Shown: positions 33,492-41,231 of the stretch, piece after piece
Layout of the letters: every line of letters begins with the position of its first letter
Position numbering within the stretch: the first letter of the stretch is position 1
Assembly: GCF_021026375.1 (NCBI RefSeq)
Contig: NZ_JAJNDB010000001.1
Location: 2,108,001 to 2,172,000, forward strand
Direction: 5' to 3'
Source: Actinomycetospora endophytica
GTDB lineage: Bacteria; Actinomycetota; Actinomycetes; Mycobacteriales; Pseudonocardiaceae
Length of the DNA: 64,000 nucleotides
Program-made: the position numbers and the translations under genes
Notes under the pieces: model-generated
What the model was told of the DNA's origin: nothing
Seen by the model: the letters and a program-made list of their open reading frames with translations, nothing else
Databases searched by the model: none

Positions 33492-33982
33492 GTCGTGAAG
33501 CCCGCTTCCTTCGCTCGCGCCACGGAGGCCGAGACCTCCTTCTCGGCCGCCGACCGGCCGACCCACTCGTGGCCCTCGACCTGCTTGTCGGGCTCCAGCG
33601 CCTTGTAGACCTCGAAGAAGTGCTGGATCTCCATGCGGTGGTACTGGTCGAGGTGGTGGATGTCGCGCAGGTGCTCGAGGCGCGGGTCGTCGACCGGCAC
33701 GCAGAGCACCTTGTCGTCCCCGCCCGCCTCGTCGGTCATCCGGAACATGCCGATGGCCCGGCTGCGCACGAGGCAGCCGGGGAAGGTCGGTTCCTGGACG
33801 AGCACCAGCGCGTCGAGCGGGTCGCCGTCCTGACCGAGGGTGTCCTCGATGAAGCCGTAGTCGGCCGGGTACTGGGTCGCGGTGAAGAGGGTCCGGTCCA
33901 GCCGGATCCGACCGGACTCGTGGTCCAGCTCGTACTTGTTCCGGCTGCCCCGGGGCACCTCGACGAAGACGTCGAAATCCAC
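33488..33982 (-). CDS. ppa: Soluble inorganic pyrophosphatase (family I)
   Basis: A 164-residue family-I pyrophosphatase hydrolysing PPi to two phosphates with Mg2+. Seen are [22 protein letters not shown], and the metal-binding signature [19 protein letters not shown] and [11 protein letters not shown] close the active site. GTG 33982 is chosen because it gives the usual [14 protein letters not shown]-terminus and has AGGAG seven bases upstream. Length is normal for actinobacteria. It heads an operon with the acidic membrane protein and a carboxylesterase, an unusual arrangement. Confidence 0.95.
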   Translation of the reverse strand: MDFDVFVEVPRGSRNKYELDHESGRIRLDRTLFTATQYPADYGFIEDTLGQDGDPLDALVLVQEPTFPGCLVRSRAIGMFRMTDEAGGDDKVLCVPVDDPRLEHLRDIHHLDQYHRMEIQHFFEVYKALEPDKQVEGHEWVGRSAAEKEVSASVARAKEAGFTT

Positions 33983-34146
33983 GCGCTGCTCCTGTCCCGT
34001 CACGGTTCGTGCGGACACACAGTGTGGCGTGCGCGATGCCCGACGGCCAGCCCGCCGCGCGGTCGTCCGACGGCGACCGAACGGCGCTCCCGCACCCGGC
34101 GGGCGCCGGCCCGGGCGTCGCGCCCGGGCCGTGCGGCCCGGCCGGA

Positions 34147-34707
34147 TCAGGCCTGCTTGATCGCCGAGATGTCGAACTCGAGGCCGACCTTCTCGCTCAC
34201 CAGCACGCCGCCGGTCTCGAGCGCGGCGTTGAAGGTGATGCCGAAGTCCTTGCGGTTGATCGTGGTGGCGCCCTCGAAGCCGGCGCGGACGTTGCCGAAG
34301 GGGTCCTTGGCGAGGCCGGTGAACTCGAAGTCCACGGTGACCGGCGCCGTGACGTCGCGGATGGTCAGCTCACCGCTGATGCGCCAGATGTCGTCGCCCG
34401 ACTTCTCGACGCCGGTCGAGCGAAAGGTGATCTCCGGGTAGACCTCGACGTTGAGGAAGTCCTCGCTGCGGACGTGGCCGTCGCGCTGCTCCTGGCTGGA
34501 GTCGAAGCTGCCGGCCTGGATGACGATCTCGGTCGCCGAGGCGGCGGGGTTCGCGTCGTCGATGCGCGCGGTTCCCCGGAACTCCCCGAACTGGCCACGC
34601 ACCTTCGTCACCATCGCGTGCCGGGCGGTGAAGCCGATCCGGCTGTGGGCCGGGTCGATCTGGTACTCGCCGGCGAGGGTGAGGGTCGGGGCGGCGGTCT
34701 CGGTCAT
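34147..34707 (-). CDS. YceI-family lipid-binding protein
   Basis: A 186-residue YceI-domain lipocalin-like barrel that binds isoprenoid chains. Seen are [50 protein letters not shown] (in part), [19 protein letters not shown] and [14 protein letters not shown]. No signal peptide is present, so it acts in the cytosol, unlike E. coli YceI. ATG 34707 follows GGAGG. Its promoter holds two oppositely oriented ten-base repeats, a probable operator. Confidence 0.93.
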   Translation of the reverse strand: MTETAAPTLTLAGEYQIDPAHSRIGFTARHAMVTKVRGQFGEFRGTARIDDANPAASATEIVIQAGSFDSSQEQRDGHVRSEDFLNVEVYPEITFRSTGVEKSGDDIWRISGELTIRDVTAPVTVDFEFTGLAKDPFGNVRAGFEGATTINRKDFGITFNAALETGGVLVSEKVGLEFDISAIKQA

Positions 34708-34720
34708 GGTGATCCTCCAC

Positions 34721-34780
34721 GCTTGAAGCGTCAACTGACTGTCACGGTCCAGCCTAACACCATCGCTTCAAGCTTCAACC
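34721..34780 (-). promoter_or_regulatory. Inverted-repeat operators upstream of the YceI gene
   Basis: GCTTGAAGCG at 34721-34730 and CGCTTCAAGC at 34764-34773 are perfect complements 33 bp apart; the second is followed by TTCAACC, extending a TTGAAGCTTGAAG pattern on the minus strand. MarR-family regulators bind such TTGAAGC sites; none is encoded within the window beside this gene. Confidence 0.6.
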
Positions 34781-34823
34781 ATTGGGCCTGTGGCAGCGGT
34801 CACATCCCTATCCGGAGAAACGG

Positions 34824-35273
34824 TCAGGCGGCGACGTACTCCGCGTCGCCGAGCACGACGGAGCCCGACCAGCGCTCACGCAGCCGGCGGGCGAAGGCGT
34901 CGGCGCCGGCCCCGAGGAGGTGCACCACGAGCCGGTCGCCGGCGAGGCCGGAGGCGCTCGTCGCGAACCGGACGACGGCGTCCACGTCCCACGCCCGGGC
35001 GCGGATCGGGACGACCACCCGCACCCGGGTGGTGGCGAGCAGGACCGCGAGGGCCTGGGCCGTGGCCGGCCAGTGGCGGGGCTCCGGAGCGCCCGCGCCG
35101 GCGGCGGGGACGACGACCGTCGTGGCGCCCGCCCGCTCCGCCGCGCGGGCCTCGTCGAGCATGGCGTCGAGGTCGCGGCTGCCGCCCGCGGGATCGACGA
35201 GGCCGTGACCGACCGGGTCGAGCGTGACGACGGCGTCCGCGAGCGAGACCGGGCGCTCGGTGGTGACGGACAT
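34824..35273 (-). CDS. Short luciferase-like-fold protein
   Basis: A 149-residue protein, SLADAVVTLDPVGHG, DLDAMLDEARAAERAGATTV, TTRVRVVVPIRARAWDV and GLAGDRLVVHLLGAGADAF. The order resembles the first half of luciferase-like oxidoreductases (helix with E-x-A-x-x-A-G, then a strand RVxVVxP), but the second half is missing, so it is about 40 percent of normal length. ATG 35273 has GGAGG. It may be a truncated or a minimal member; cofactor binding is doubtful. Relation to the full-length protein at 20.9 kb is not obvious. Confidence 0.55.
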   Translation of the reverse strand: MSVTTERPVSLADAVVTLDPVGHGLVDPAGGSRDLDAMLDEARAAERAGATTVVVPAAGAGAPEPRHWPATAQALAVLLATTRVRVVVPIRARAWDVDAVVRFATSASGLAGDRLVVHLLGAGADAFARRLRERWSGSVVLGDAEYVAA

Positions 35274-35591
35274 GGGGTGGGCCTCCGGGGTGCGGACGGA
35301 CGAGCTCGGGCCTCGACCGAGGGGCGATCTGGGAACTCGACCGCGCGGGGGCCGGGTCGGGCGCAGGCCGCCGGTCACGAGGGACCGGGCGGGAGGCCGG
35401 AGCGGGCGCGCGGGCGGGCGCGATCAGCCGGAAGGGCGACAGAACTCGTCGAACGCGTCGAGGCGGCGGCTCGGCCAGAACCGCTCCAGAACCTCGCCCG
35501 ACGACGTCACACCGTGTTCATACACCGGCGTCCCCGACCGGGGCCACCCTCGCGTGGCCCAGGTCCCACCGCGTCGTCCTACCGTGGACCG
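35274..35591. other. 318-bp intergenic region between divergent genes
   Basis: GC-rich promoter space between the short luciferase-like gene and the ElaA-type acetyltransferase. A 33-codon open frame on the minus strand (35424-35525, GTG start, ending RRLDAFDEFCRPSG) has no ribosome site; I list it only as a possibility. No clear terminator or operator was found. Confidence 0.35.
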
Positions 35592-36056
35592 GTGATCCAC
35601 AGTGCGGCTCTCGACGCGATGTCGCCCCGGGACGTCCACGACGTCCTGGCGCTGCGCGTGGCGGTGTTCGTCGTCGAGCAGCGGTGCGCGTACGCCGAGA
35701 TCGACGGCCGGGACGTCGAGCCGGGCGCCGTCCACTGGTGGAGTCGTCACGACGACGGCGTGCTCACCGCGTACCTCCGGGTGCTCGTCGAGCCAGGGGT
35801 GCACCGCATCGGGCGGGTCGTCACCGCGCCGGCCGCCCGCGGCACCGGGGCGGGGGCGGCGCTGATGCGCGCGGCGTTGACGACGTTGCCCGGGCCGGTG
35901 GTGCTCGGCGCGCAGGTCCGGGTGCAGGGCTTCTACGAGCGCCTCGGCTTCACGGTCGACGGGCCCGGGTACGACGAGGACGGCATCCCGCACGTCCCGA
36001 TGCTCAGGGGGCCCACAGCGGACCTTCAGGAACGGGGTGGATCGTCGTGGATGTGA
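35592..36056 (+). CDS. ElaA-type GNAT acetyltransferase
   Basis: A 154-residue acetyltransferase of the ElaA branch: VLALRVAVFVVEQRCAYAEI followed by DGRDVEPGAVHWW, then HRIGRVVTAPAARGTGAGAAL with the acetyl-CoA loop, and GFYERLGFTVDGPGYDEDGI. The R-V-x-V-F-V-V-E-Q and Y-x-E-x-D-G-x-D motifs are specific to ElaA. GTG 35592 is the start. The next gene begins ten bases before its stop in another frame, so the two are probably co-translated. Substrate unknown. Confidence 0.88.
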   Translation: MIHSAALDAMSPRDVHDVLALRVAVFVVEQRCAYAEIDGRDVEPGAVHWWSRHDDGVLTAYLRVLVEPGVHRIGRVVTAPAARGTGAGAALMRAALTTLPGPVVLGAQVRVQGFYERLGFTVDGPGYDEDGIPHVPMLRGPTADLQERGGSSWM

Positions 36057-36811
36057 CCCTTCTGCTGTTCCTCCTCGTCGTCGGTGGCCTCATCGCGCTC
36101 GCCGTGTCGCGCCGGGGCCGGGCCGTCGCGGCGGGATCGTCCCCGTCCGGAGTGGCTTCCGGCGCCGCCGATGTCGACGCCGAGGCGGAGGCCCGCCGCT
36201 GGTACGACCGCCTCGGGGGTCAGGTGCTCGCGCTGACCGGGACCGACGACCCGTCCCGCCAGGCGCTGGCCGACGCCTCCGAGCGGTACACCGCCGCCGG
36301 CTCGCAGCTGTCCTCCGCGACGACGCCCGGCCAGTACCGGCTGGTCACCGACACCGCGCTCGAGGGCCTGCACTTCGTCCGCGCGGCACGCACCGCGATG
36401 GGCATGGACCCGGGTCCCGAGCTGCCGTCGAGCACCGACCGCGCCCGCGCCGGAGAGCTCACGGGCGACCGCAGCGTCGACGTCGAGGGCCGCACCGTCA
36501 CCGGCTCGCCGAGCCCGTCCGCCCAGAACTCGCACTACTACCCCGGCGGCACCGTGGCCGGGCGCCCGGTCGCCGCGGGCTGGTACTCGGAGCCGTGGTG
36601 GAAGCCGATGCTGCTCGGCGGCGTGGGTGCCGTGGGCGGCGTCCTGCTCGCCGACGCCCTGTTCTCCGGGTTCGGCGGTTTCGGTGGCGGCGGTTTCGGT
36701 GGCGGCGGTTTCGGTGGCGGCGGTTTCGGTGGCGGTGGTTTCGACGGCGGTGGTTTCGGCGGCTTCGATGGTGGCGGGTTCGACGGCGGGGGCCTGTTCG
36801 ACAACTGGTGA
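36047..36811 (+). CDS. Membrane-anchored DUF1542-type protein with a glycine-rich tail
   Basis: A 254-residue protein. One N-terminal transmembrane helix (VTLLLFLLVVGGLIALAV) is followed by a helical domain (about 50-130: WYDRLGGQVLALTGTDDPSR, ALADASERYTAAGSQLSSA, TALEGLHFVRAARTAMGMDP), a second hydrophobic segment near 190 (LLGGVGAVGGVLLADALFSG), and a tail built of FGGGG/FDGGG repeats ending LFDNW. The tail resembles the Gly-rich end of TPM-domain and related envelope proteins. GTG 36047 overlaps the acetyltransferase gene. Function unknown; an envelope role is inferred from the topology. Confidence 0.78.
   Translation: MDVTLLLFLLVVGGLIALAVSRRGRAVAAGSSPSGVASGAADVDAEAEARRWYDRLGGQVLALTGTDDPSRQALADASERYTAAGSQLSSATTPGQYRLVTDTALEGLHFVRAARTAMGMDPGPELPSSTDRARAGELTGDRSVDVEGRTVTGSPSPSAQNSHYYPGGTVAGRPVAAGWYSEPWWKPMLLGGVGAVGGVLLADALFSGFGGFGGGGFGGGGFGGGGFGGGGFDGGGFGGFDGGGFDGGGLFDNW
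36674..36786 (+). repeat. Tandem 15-base repeats coding FGGGG
   Basis: GGTTTCGGTGGCGGC recurs four times without a break, then decays into GGTTTCGACGGCGGT-type units to the end of the gene. Copy number is likely to vary by slippage without changing frame. Confidence 0.8.
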
Positions 36812-36976
36812 CCCTCGCGGTTCACCGTCGTCGAAGGTGCGCTTGAGCTGATCTTTACCCGTCCCGCACGAGTGTGCGGTGTTGCGTACCGGTGAATTCG
36901 CAGAGTGATTACCCGGTTACCGTCCGACCCTGCCCGGGTGGATCAGCCGCCCGGCGTCGGGGAAGGGGGACGCGCC

Positions 36977-37483
36977 ATGCGTCCGACGAACACGCTCCGC
37001 ACGAAGATCGGGGTCGCCCTGGGGCTCGCCGTCGCGGCGTCCCTCGGAACGGCGGCGGCGGCCGACGCCGCGCCCGCCCCTGCTCCCACGCCGGGCGCCG
37101 GCGCCGGTGCGACGCCGGGTGGCGCTCACCAGGCCCACCACGTCACTCGGCCCGCGGCGGGGGAGAAGGCCGTCGGTCAGAAGGCCGTCGGTCAGAAGGC
37201 CGTCGGTCAGAAGGCCGTCGGTCAGAAGGCCGTCGGTCAGAAGGCCGTCGGTCAGAAGGCTGCGGGCCAGAAGGCTGCGGGCCAGAAGGCGGCGGGCCAG
37301 AAGGCGGTCGGCCAGAAGGCGGTCGGGCAGAAGGCCGCCGGCCAGAAGGCGGTCGGTCAGAAGGCCGCGGGCCAGAACGCTGCCGTGGCGCGCCCCGCCC
37401 ACCGCGCCGCCGCGCCGGCCGCTCACCGCACGGCTGCTCCCGCGGCCCAGAAGGGCGCCGTGCACGGCAACGCCACCCGGTAG
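36977..37483 (+). CDS. Secreted Lys/Ala-rich protein with 14 tandem pentapeptide repeats
   Basis: A 168-residue protein. The signal peptide (MRPTNTLRTKIGVALGLAVA, then AASLGTAAAADAA) is followed by a Pro/Gly/His linker, then 14 copies of the pentapeptide K-A-(V or A)-G-Q and a His/Ala/Arg tail (VARPAHRAAAPAAHRTAA). The mature protein is strongly basic, with one Lys every five residues, which would place the lysines around a helix. No homologous family is recognised; it may bind nucleic acid, teichuronic-type polymers or other polyanions outside the cell. ATG 36977 has GGAAGGGGGA upstream. A strong terminator follows. Confidence 0.75.
   Translation: MRPTNTLRTKIGVALGLAVAASLGTAAAADAAPAPAPTPGAGAGATPGGAHQAHHVTRPAAGEKAVGQKAVGQKAVGQKAVGQKAVGQKAVGQKAAGQKAAGQKAAGQKAVGQKAVGQKAAGQKAVGQKAAGQNAAVARPAHRAAAPAAHRTAAPAAQKGAVHGNATR
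37166..37375 (+). repeat. Fourteen tandem 15-bp units (KAVGQ/KAAGQ)
   Basis: Fourteen uninterrupted in-frame units; the first six are identical in DNA (AAGGCCGTCGGTCAG), the later eight differ at the third codon (GTC/GCG) and by silent changes. The pattern points to recent expansion of the 5' units. Confidence 0.92.
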
Positions 37484-37518
37484 TCGGGCCCGGGGCAGCC
37501 CTTGATCACGACGCGGGT

Positions 37519-37549
37519 GGCGAAGTGCTCGCTCACCGAGCACTTCGCC
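37519..37549 (+). terminator. Hairpin terminator after the repeat-protein gene
   Basis: GGCGAAGTGCTCG-CTCAC-CGAGCACTTCGCC: perfect 13-base arms and a five-base loop, 36 bp after the stop. Confidence 0.85.
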
Positions 37550-37623
37550 GCCCAGATGTCGATCACGGGTCTGCTCGGCGATCGTGATCGCGGCGCGGCT
37601 CCCTCGCGCACCGCGGTCGGCCG

Positions 37624-37664
37624 GGCTCCGGGCCGGAGCTGTCCCCCGGCTCCGGCCCGGAGCC
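37624..37664. repeat. GC-rich hairpin in the intergenic region
   Basis: GGCTCCGGGCCGGAGC and GCTCCGGCCCGGAGCC form 16-base perfect arms; each arm is itself near-palindromic. It lies 75 bp after the terminator above, in a region without genes. Confidence 0.6.
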
Positions 37665-37669
37665 TCCCG

Positions 37670-37860
37670 CCGCCATGATCATGAGCACCTGAGGCATGCC
37701 GCCATGATCATGAGCACCTGAGGCATGCAAGGAGCGCTCGCCGCCTGCCGGACGTGCCCCTCGTCGGTGGAGCTCGCCCGGCCCGCGCCGGCCGCCCTGA
37801 TCAACGGCACACCGGGCATCGAACGAGCGCTCGCCGCCTGCCGGACGTGCCGCTCGTCAG
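37670..37860. repeat. Cluster of short direct repeats, non-coding
   Basis: Two exact tandem copies of a 29-base unit (37670-37698 and 37699-37727) containing the palindrome CATGATCATG are followed by two copies of GAGCGCTCGCCGCCTGCCGG plus GACGTGCC (37732 and 37825), 93 bp apart. CTGATCAACGGC at 37797 echoes the hairpin at 17680. No gene is seen between 37484 and 37938; this cluster fills most of it. Confidence 0.7.
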
Positions 37861-37938
37861 GACCCGACCTCAGCGCTAGCAGGTACCTCGGGTAACACGA
37901 ACCGCACTCACCGTCCGACGCTCGTACCGTGATCGGGC

Positions 37939-38685
37939 GTGGGGTCTCCGGCATCGGCATGGACGATCGACCGTCTGGCCGCTCACGCTGGGATGACCGT
38001 CCGCAACGTGCGCGCCCACGCGGCCCGCGGCCTGCTCCCGCCGCCGCGGATGCAGGGCCGGACCGGGTTCTACGGCGCCGAGCACCTGGCCCGGCTCGAG
38101 TTGATCACGCATCTGCAGGCCGAGGGGTTCTCGCTCGCCGCGATCGAGCGCCTGGTCGACGCCACGCCCAACCAGACCGCCGAGCGGGCGCTCTCCCAGT
38201 ACCTCGAGATGCTCACGCCCTGGCAGGCCGAGCCACCGGTGGACATGCCGCGCGAGGAGTTCGCCTCGTGGGTGGGGGTCCACCCGCCGCACCACGAGAT
38301 GCTCACCGAGGCGGGCCTGGTCGAGGACCTCGGAGACGGGTCCATCCGCGTCCACAGTCCGGGCATGGTGCGGGCGGGCGCGGAGGCGGTGCGCCTCGGG
38401 ATGCCGCTGGACGCGCTGCTCGAGACCCGGCGGATGGTGCTGGAGCAGGTCACCGAGGTGGCCGAGAACTTCGTCGACCTGTTCCGGCGCACGGTCTGGC
38501 AGGACTTCGTGGCCGACGGTCTGCCCGCGGACCGGTTCGCCGACATCAGTGACGTCGTGGCGAAGCTGCAGCCGGTGGCCGCGCAGACCGTGATGTCGGC
38601 CTTCCGCGAGACGATGCCCCGGGCGGTCGGGGACCTCGTCCGGGAGGCCTCCCGGGTGCTCGGCGAGGACGGCGAGCGTTCATGA
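37939..38685 (+). CDS. MerR-family transcriptional regulator
   Basis: A 248-residue regulator. The MerR winged helix occupies residues 7-75 (WTIDRLAAHAGMTVRNVRAH, then ARGLLPPPRMQGRTGFYGAE and HLARLELITHLQAEGFSL). The C-terminal 170 residues are helical and carry no metal-binding Cys pairs, so a fatty-acyl or other organic effector is likelier than a metal. Similar long MerR proteins occur beside lipid genes in actinobacteria. GTG 37939 is the start. The stop codon forms the edge of a perfect 34-bp palindrome, and the reductase/desaturase pair follows 121 bp downstream. Confidence 0.88.
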   Translation: MGSPASAWTIDRLAAHAGMTVRNVRAHAARGLLPPPRMQGRTGFYGAEHLARLELITHLQAEGFSLAAIERLVDATPNQTAERALSQYLEMLTPWQAEPPVDMPREEFASWVGVHPPHHEMLTEAGLVEDLGDGSIRVHSPGMVRAGAEAVRLGMPLDALLETRRMVLEQVTEVAENFVDLFRRTVWQDFVADGLPADRFADISDVVAKLQPVAAQTVMSAFRETMPRAVGDLVREASRVLGEDGERS

Positions 38686-38718
38686 CATCCCGCGATGTCA
38701 TATGACATCGCGGGATGT
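38685..38718. promoter_or_regulatory. Perfect 34-bp palindrome upstream of the desaturase operon
   Basis: ACATCCCGCGATGTCA-TA-TGACATCGCGGGATGT without a mismatch. It also contains a smaller inverted repeat, ATGACATC-CCGC-GATGTCAT (38682-38701), so it can be read as two overlapping operator dyads. It sits 88 bp before the ferredoxin reductase start and touches the merR stop. An operator bound by a dimer pair is the likely role; a terminator for merR is possible as well. Confidence 0.75.
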
Positions 38719-38806
38719 TTCGATGTGCGCGTCATCGGTCATCTAGGGGCCACGCTCCCGCCGTTCGCCTGAGCGGAGCAGTCCCCGGCAACGAAGCGGA
38801 GGCGAT

Positions 38807-39919
38807 GTGAACGAGTCCTCGGCGAGGCTCCCCCGCCCGGTCCAGCGGCTGCGGGCCGCCGCGTCGCGCTTCACCACCCCGTTGCTGCCCGACGACTACC
38901 TGACCCTGCTCAACCCGCTGTGGTCGGCCCGTGAACTGCGGGGCAAGATCGTGAAGGTCGTCCCCGAGACGGAGGACGCCGCCACCCTCGTCATCAAGCC
39001 CGGCTGGGGCTGGTCGTTCGACCACCACGCCGGGCAGTACGTCGGCATCGCGGTGCAGGTCGACGGCCGGTTCCACTGGCGCTCGTACTCGCTGACCTCG
39101 CCGCCCAAGCGCGACTCCGGGCACCTCTCGGTGACGATCAAGGCACAGCCGGAGGGCCTCCTCTCCCAGCACCTCGTGCGGGGTGTCGCGCCGGGCACGA
39201 TCGTCCGGCTCGCCCCGCCGCAGGGCGACTTCGTGCTCCCCGAGCCGCCGCCCAAGAAGATCCTCTTCCTCACGGCGGGCAGCGGGATCACGCCGATCAT
39301 GGCGTTCCTCCGGACCCTCGACCGCCGCCGGACGATGCCCGACGTCGTCGTCATGCACTCCGCGCCCGACCCGGAGCACTTCCTGTTCTCCGACGAGCTC
39401 GCCGACCTCGACGCCAGGTACGGCTCGGTCAGGGTCGTCCGCCGCCACACCTCGCGGGACGGTCACCTCGACCTGCGCGATCTCGCGACCGTCTGCCCCG
39501 ACTGGACCGAGCGCGAGGCCTGGGTGTGCGGCCCCAACGCGATGCTCGACGACGCCGAGGAGGTCTGGGAGGACGCGGGCCTCGACGACCATCTCCACGT
39601 CGAGCGCTTCTCGGCGAACCTCGCGGGCGGCGAGGCCGAGGGCGGCACCGTCCGGTTCTCGCAGTCGGACACCGACGTGGAGATCGACGGCGCGACGACG
39701 CTGCTGGAGGCCGGCGAGCAGGCCGGGCTGCAGTTGCCGTTCGGGTGCCGGATGGGCATCTGCCACACCTGCGTCGTGCCGCTGCGCTCCGGCGTGGTGC
39801 GCGACCTGCGCGACGGCACCGAGCACCGCGCCGACGGCACCGGCGGTCAGAGCTGGGACGCCGTGAAGATCCAGACCTGCATCACCGCGGCGGCGGGCGA
39901 CTGCGTCGTCGACGCCTGA
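38807..39919 (+). CDS. Ferredoxin reductase with C-terminal [2Fe-2S] domain (Rv3230c-like), desaturase partner
   Basis: A 370-residue flavin/iron-sulfur electron-transfer protein. FAD-binding: FHWRSYSLTSPP near residue 87 (RxYS-T/S). NAD(P)-binding: LFLTAGSGITPIMAFLR and WVCGPNAML. The C-terminal plant-type ferredoxin domain has FGCRMGICHTCVVPL, with a fourth Cys in IQTCITAA. Mycobacterial Rv3230c has this exact layout and feeds electrons from NADPH to the delta-9 acyl-CoA desaturase DesA3. GTG 38807 has GGAGG upstream. The desaturase begins 30 bp downstream. Confidence 0.92.
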   Translation: MNESSARLPRPVQRLRAAASRFTTPLLPDDYLTLLNPLWSARELRGKIVKVVPETEDAATLVIKPGWGWSFDHHAGQYVGIAVQVDGRFHWRSYSLTSPPKRDSGHLSVTIKAQPEGLLSQHLVRGVAPGTIVRLAPPQGDFVLPEPPPKKILFLTAGSGITPIMAFLRTLDRRRTMPDVVVMHSAPDPEHFLFSDELADLDARYGSVRVVRRHTSRDGHLDLRDLATVCPDWTEREAWVCGPNAMLDDAEEVWEDAGLDDHLHVERFSANLAGGEAEGGTVRFSQSDTDVEIDGATTLLEAGEQAGLQLPFGCRMGICHTCVVPLRSGVVRDLRDGTEHRADGTGGQSWDAVKIQTCITAAAGDCVVDA

Positions 39920-39949
39920 GACGAGCACCGGCAACCGAGGGGAGACGTC

Positions 39950-41176
39950 GTGGCCATCAGGGACGTGAAGGAGTTCGCCCACCTCACCCAGGAGGACGTG
40001 GAGGCGCTCGGCCGGGAGTTCGACCAGATCCGGTCGGACATCGAGGAGTCCCGCGGGGACGCCGACGCCGCCTACATCCGCCGCCTGATCACCGTGCAGC
40101 GCCGCCTGAACGTCGCGGCGCGCGTGATGATGTTCGGCAGCAACCGGCGCGAGCTGTGGTGGGCGGGCGCCCTCACGCTCGGCGTGGCCAAGATCCTCGA
40201 GAACATGGAGATCGGCCACAACGTCATGCACGGCGAGTGGGACTGGATGAACGATCCGGAGATCCACTCATCGACGTGGGAGTGGGACAACGTCTGCCCC
40301 GCCGACCAGTGGAAGCACTCCCACAACTACCTGCACCACACCTATACGAACGTCATCGGCAAGGACAAGGACGTCGGCTACGAGATCCTCCGCGTCCGCT
40401 CCGACCAGCCGTGGCACCCGTACTACCTGACGCAGCCCGTGGTGAACACGCTGCTCATGCTGGGCTTCGAGTACGGCGTCTCGCTGCACGACCTCGACAT
40501 CGAGGGCCTGCGCAAGATGCAGCTCGAGGACCCCGAGGAGTTCAAGCGCAAGCTCGCCGCGATCGGGCGCAAGCAGGCCCGCCAGATCGGCAAGGACTAC
40601 GTGCTGTTCCCGCTGCTCACCGGCCCGAACGCGGTGCCGACGGCGACGGCGAACCTCACGGCCAACATCATCCGCAACATCTGGTCCTACGCGATCATCT
40701 TCTGCGGGCACTTCCCCGACGGCGCCGAGGTCTTCACCGAGGAGGAGCTGGAGAACGAGACGCAGGGCGAGTGGTACCTGCGCCAGCTCCTCGGCTCCGC
40801 GAACTTCACCGGCAACCGGCTGATGCACGTCATGTCCGGAAGCCTCGGCTACCAGATCGAGCACCACCTCTACCCGGATCTGTGCTCGAACCGGTACCCG
40901 GAGATCGCCGTCCGGGTGCGCGCGCTGTGCGAGAAGTACGAGCTGCCCTACACGACCGGCTCGTTCCCGCGGCAGTTCTGGCAGGCCACGCGGTCGATCT
41001 GGCGGCTCTCGCTGCCCGCGAAGAAGCTGCGGGAGGCCAACGAGCGGCGCATCGCCCGGGGGCTCCCGCGCCGCACCGGCGCCGTCCGCTCGACCGGCGC
41101 CGACGCGCCGTCCACGCCGCAGGTCGCGCCCGCGCCGCCGACGACGCCGGGTGCAGCAGGCGCATCGGGCGGCTGA
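39950..41176 (+). CDS. Membrane fatty-acid desaturase, DesA3-like
   Basis: A 408-residue diiron desaturase inserting a double bond into a fatty acyl chain. The three His boxes are visible: HNVMH at 90-94, HSHNYLHH at 123-130 and QIEHH near residue 300. Hydrophobic stretches are modest (LWWAGALTLGVAKIL, ANIIRNIWSYAIIFCGHF), as in the mycobacterial DesA3 group. The C-terminal 40 residues are Pro/Ala-rich and probably disordered. GTG 39950 has GGGGAG. With the preceding reductase it forms a two-gene operon, presumably controlled by the palindrome and the MerR protein, adjusting membrane fluidity. Confidence 0.92.
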   Translation: MAIRDVKEFAHLTQEDVEALGREFDQIRSDIEESRGDADAAYIRRLITVQRRLNVAARVMMFGSNRRELWWAGALTLGVAKILENMEIGHNVMHGEWDWMNDPEIHSSTWEWDNVCPADQWKHSHNYLHHTYTNVIGKDKDVGYEILRVRSDQPWHPYYLTQPVVNTLLMLGFEYGVSLHDLDIEGLRKMQLEDPEEFKRKLAAIGRKQARQIGKDYVLFPLLTGPNAVPTATANLTANIIRNIWSYAIIFCGHFPDGAEVFTEEELENETQGEWYLRQLLGSANFTGNRLMHVMSGSLGYQIEHHLYPDLCSNRYPEIAVRVRALCEKYELPYTTGSFPRQFWQATRSIWRLSLPAKKLREANERRIARGLPRRTGAVRSTGADAPSTPQVAPAPPTTPGAAGASGG

Positions 41177-41231
41177 CGGGTCGACCACACCACCCACCCG
41201 GGGTGGCGGCCGGTGGCTACCGTCGGGAGCC

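Noticed and set aside
35424..35525. A 33-codon gene ending RRLDAFDEFCRPSG
   Set aside because: Gene-like composition, but no ribosome site or recognised family; kept only as a note in the intergenic entry.
37166..37375. CRISPR array
   Set aside because: The units are 15 bp, contiguous and in frame with a coding sequence; there are no spacers.
37670..37727. Insertion-sequence end or attachment site
   Set aside because: No transposase or integrase nearby and no flanking target duplication seen; only short tandem repeats.
37679..37960. A 93-codon minus-strand gene across the repeat cluster
   Set aside because: Its sequence merely translates the tandem repeats twice; no ribosome site.
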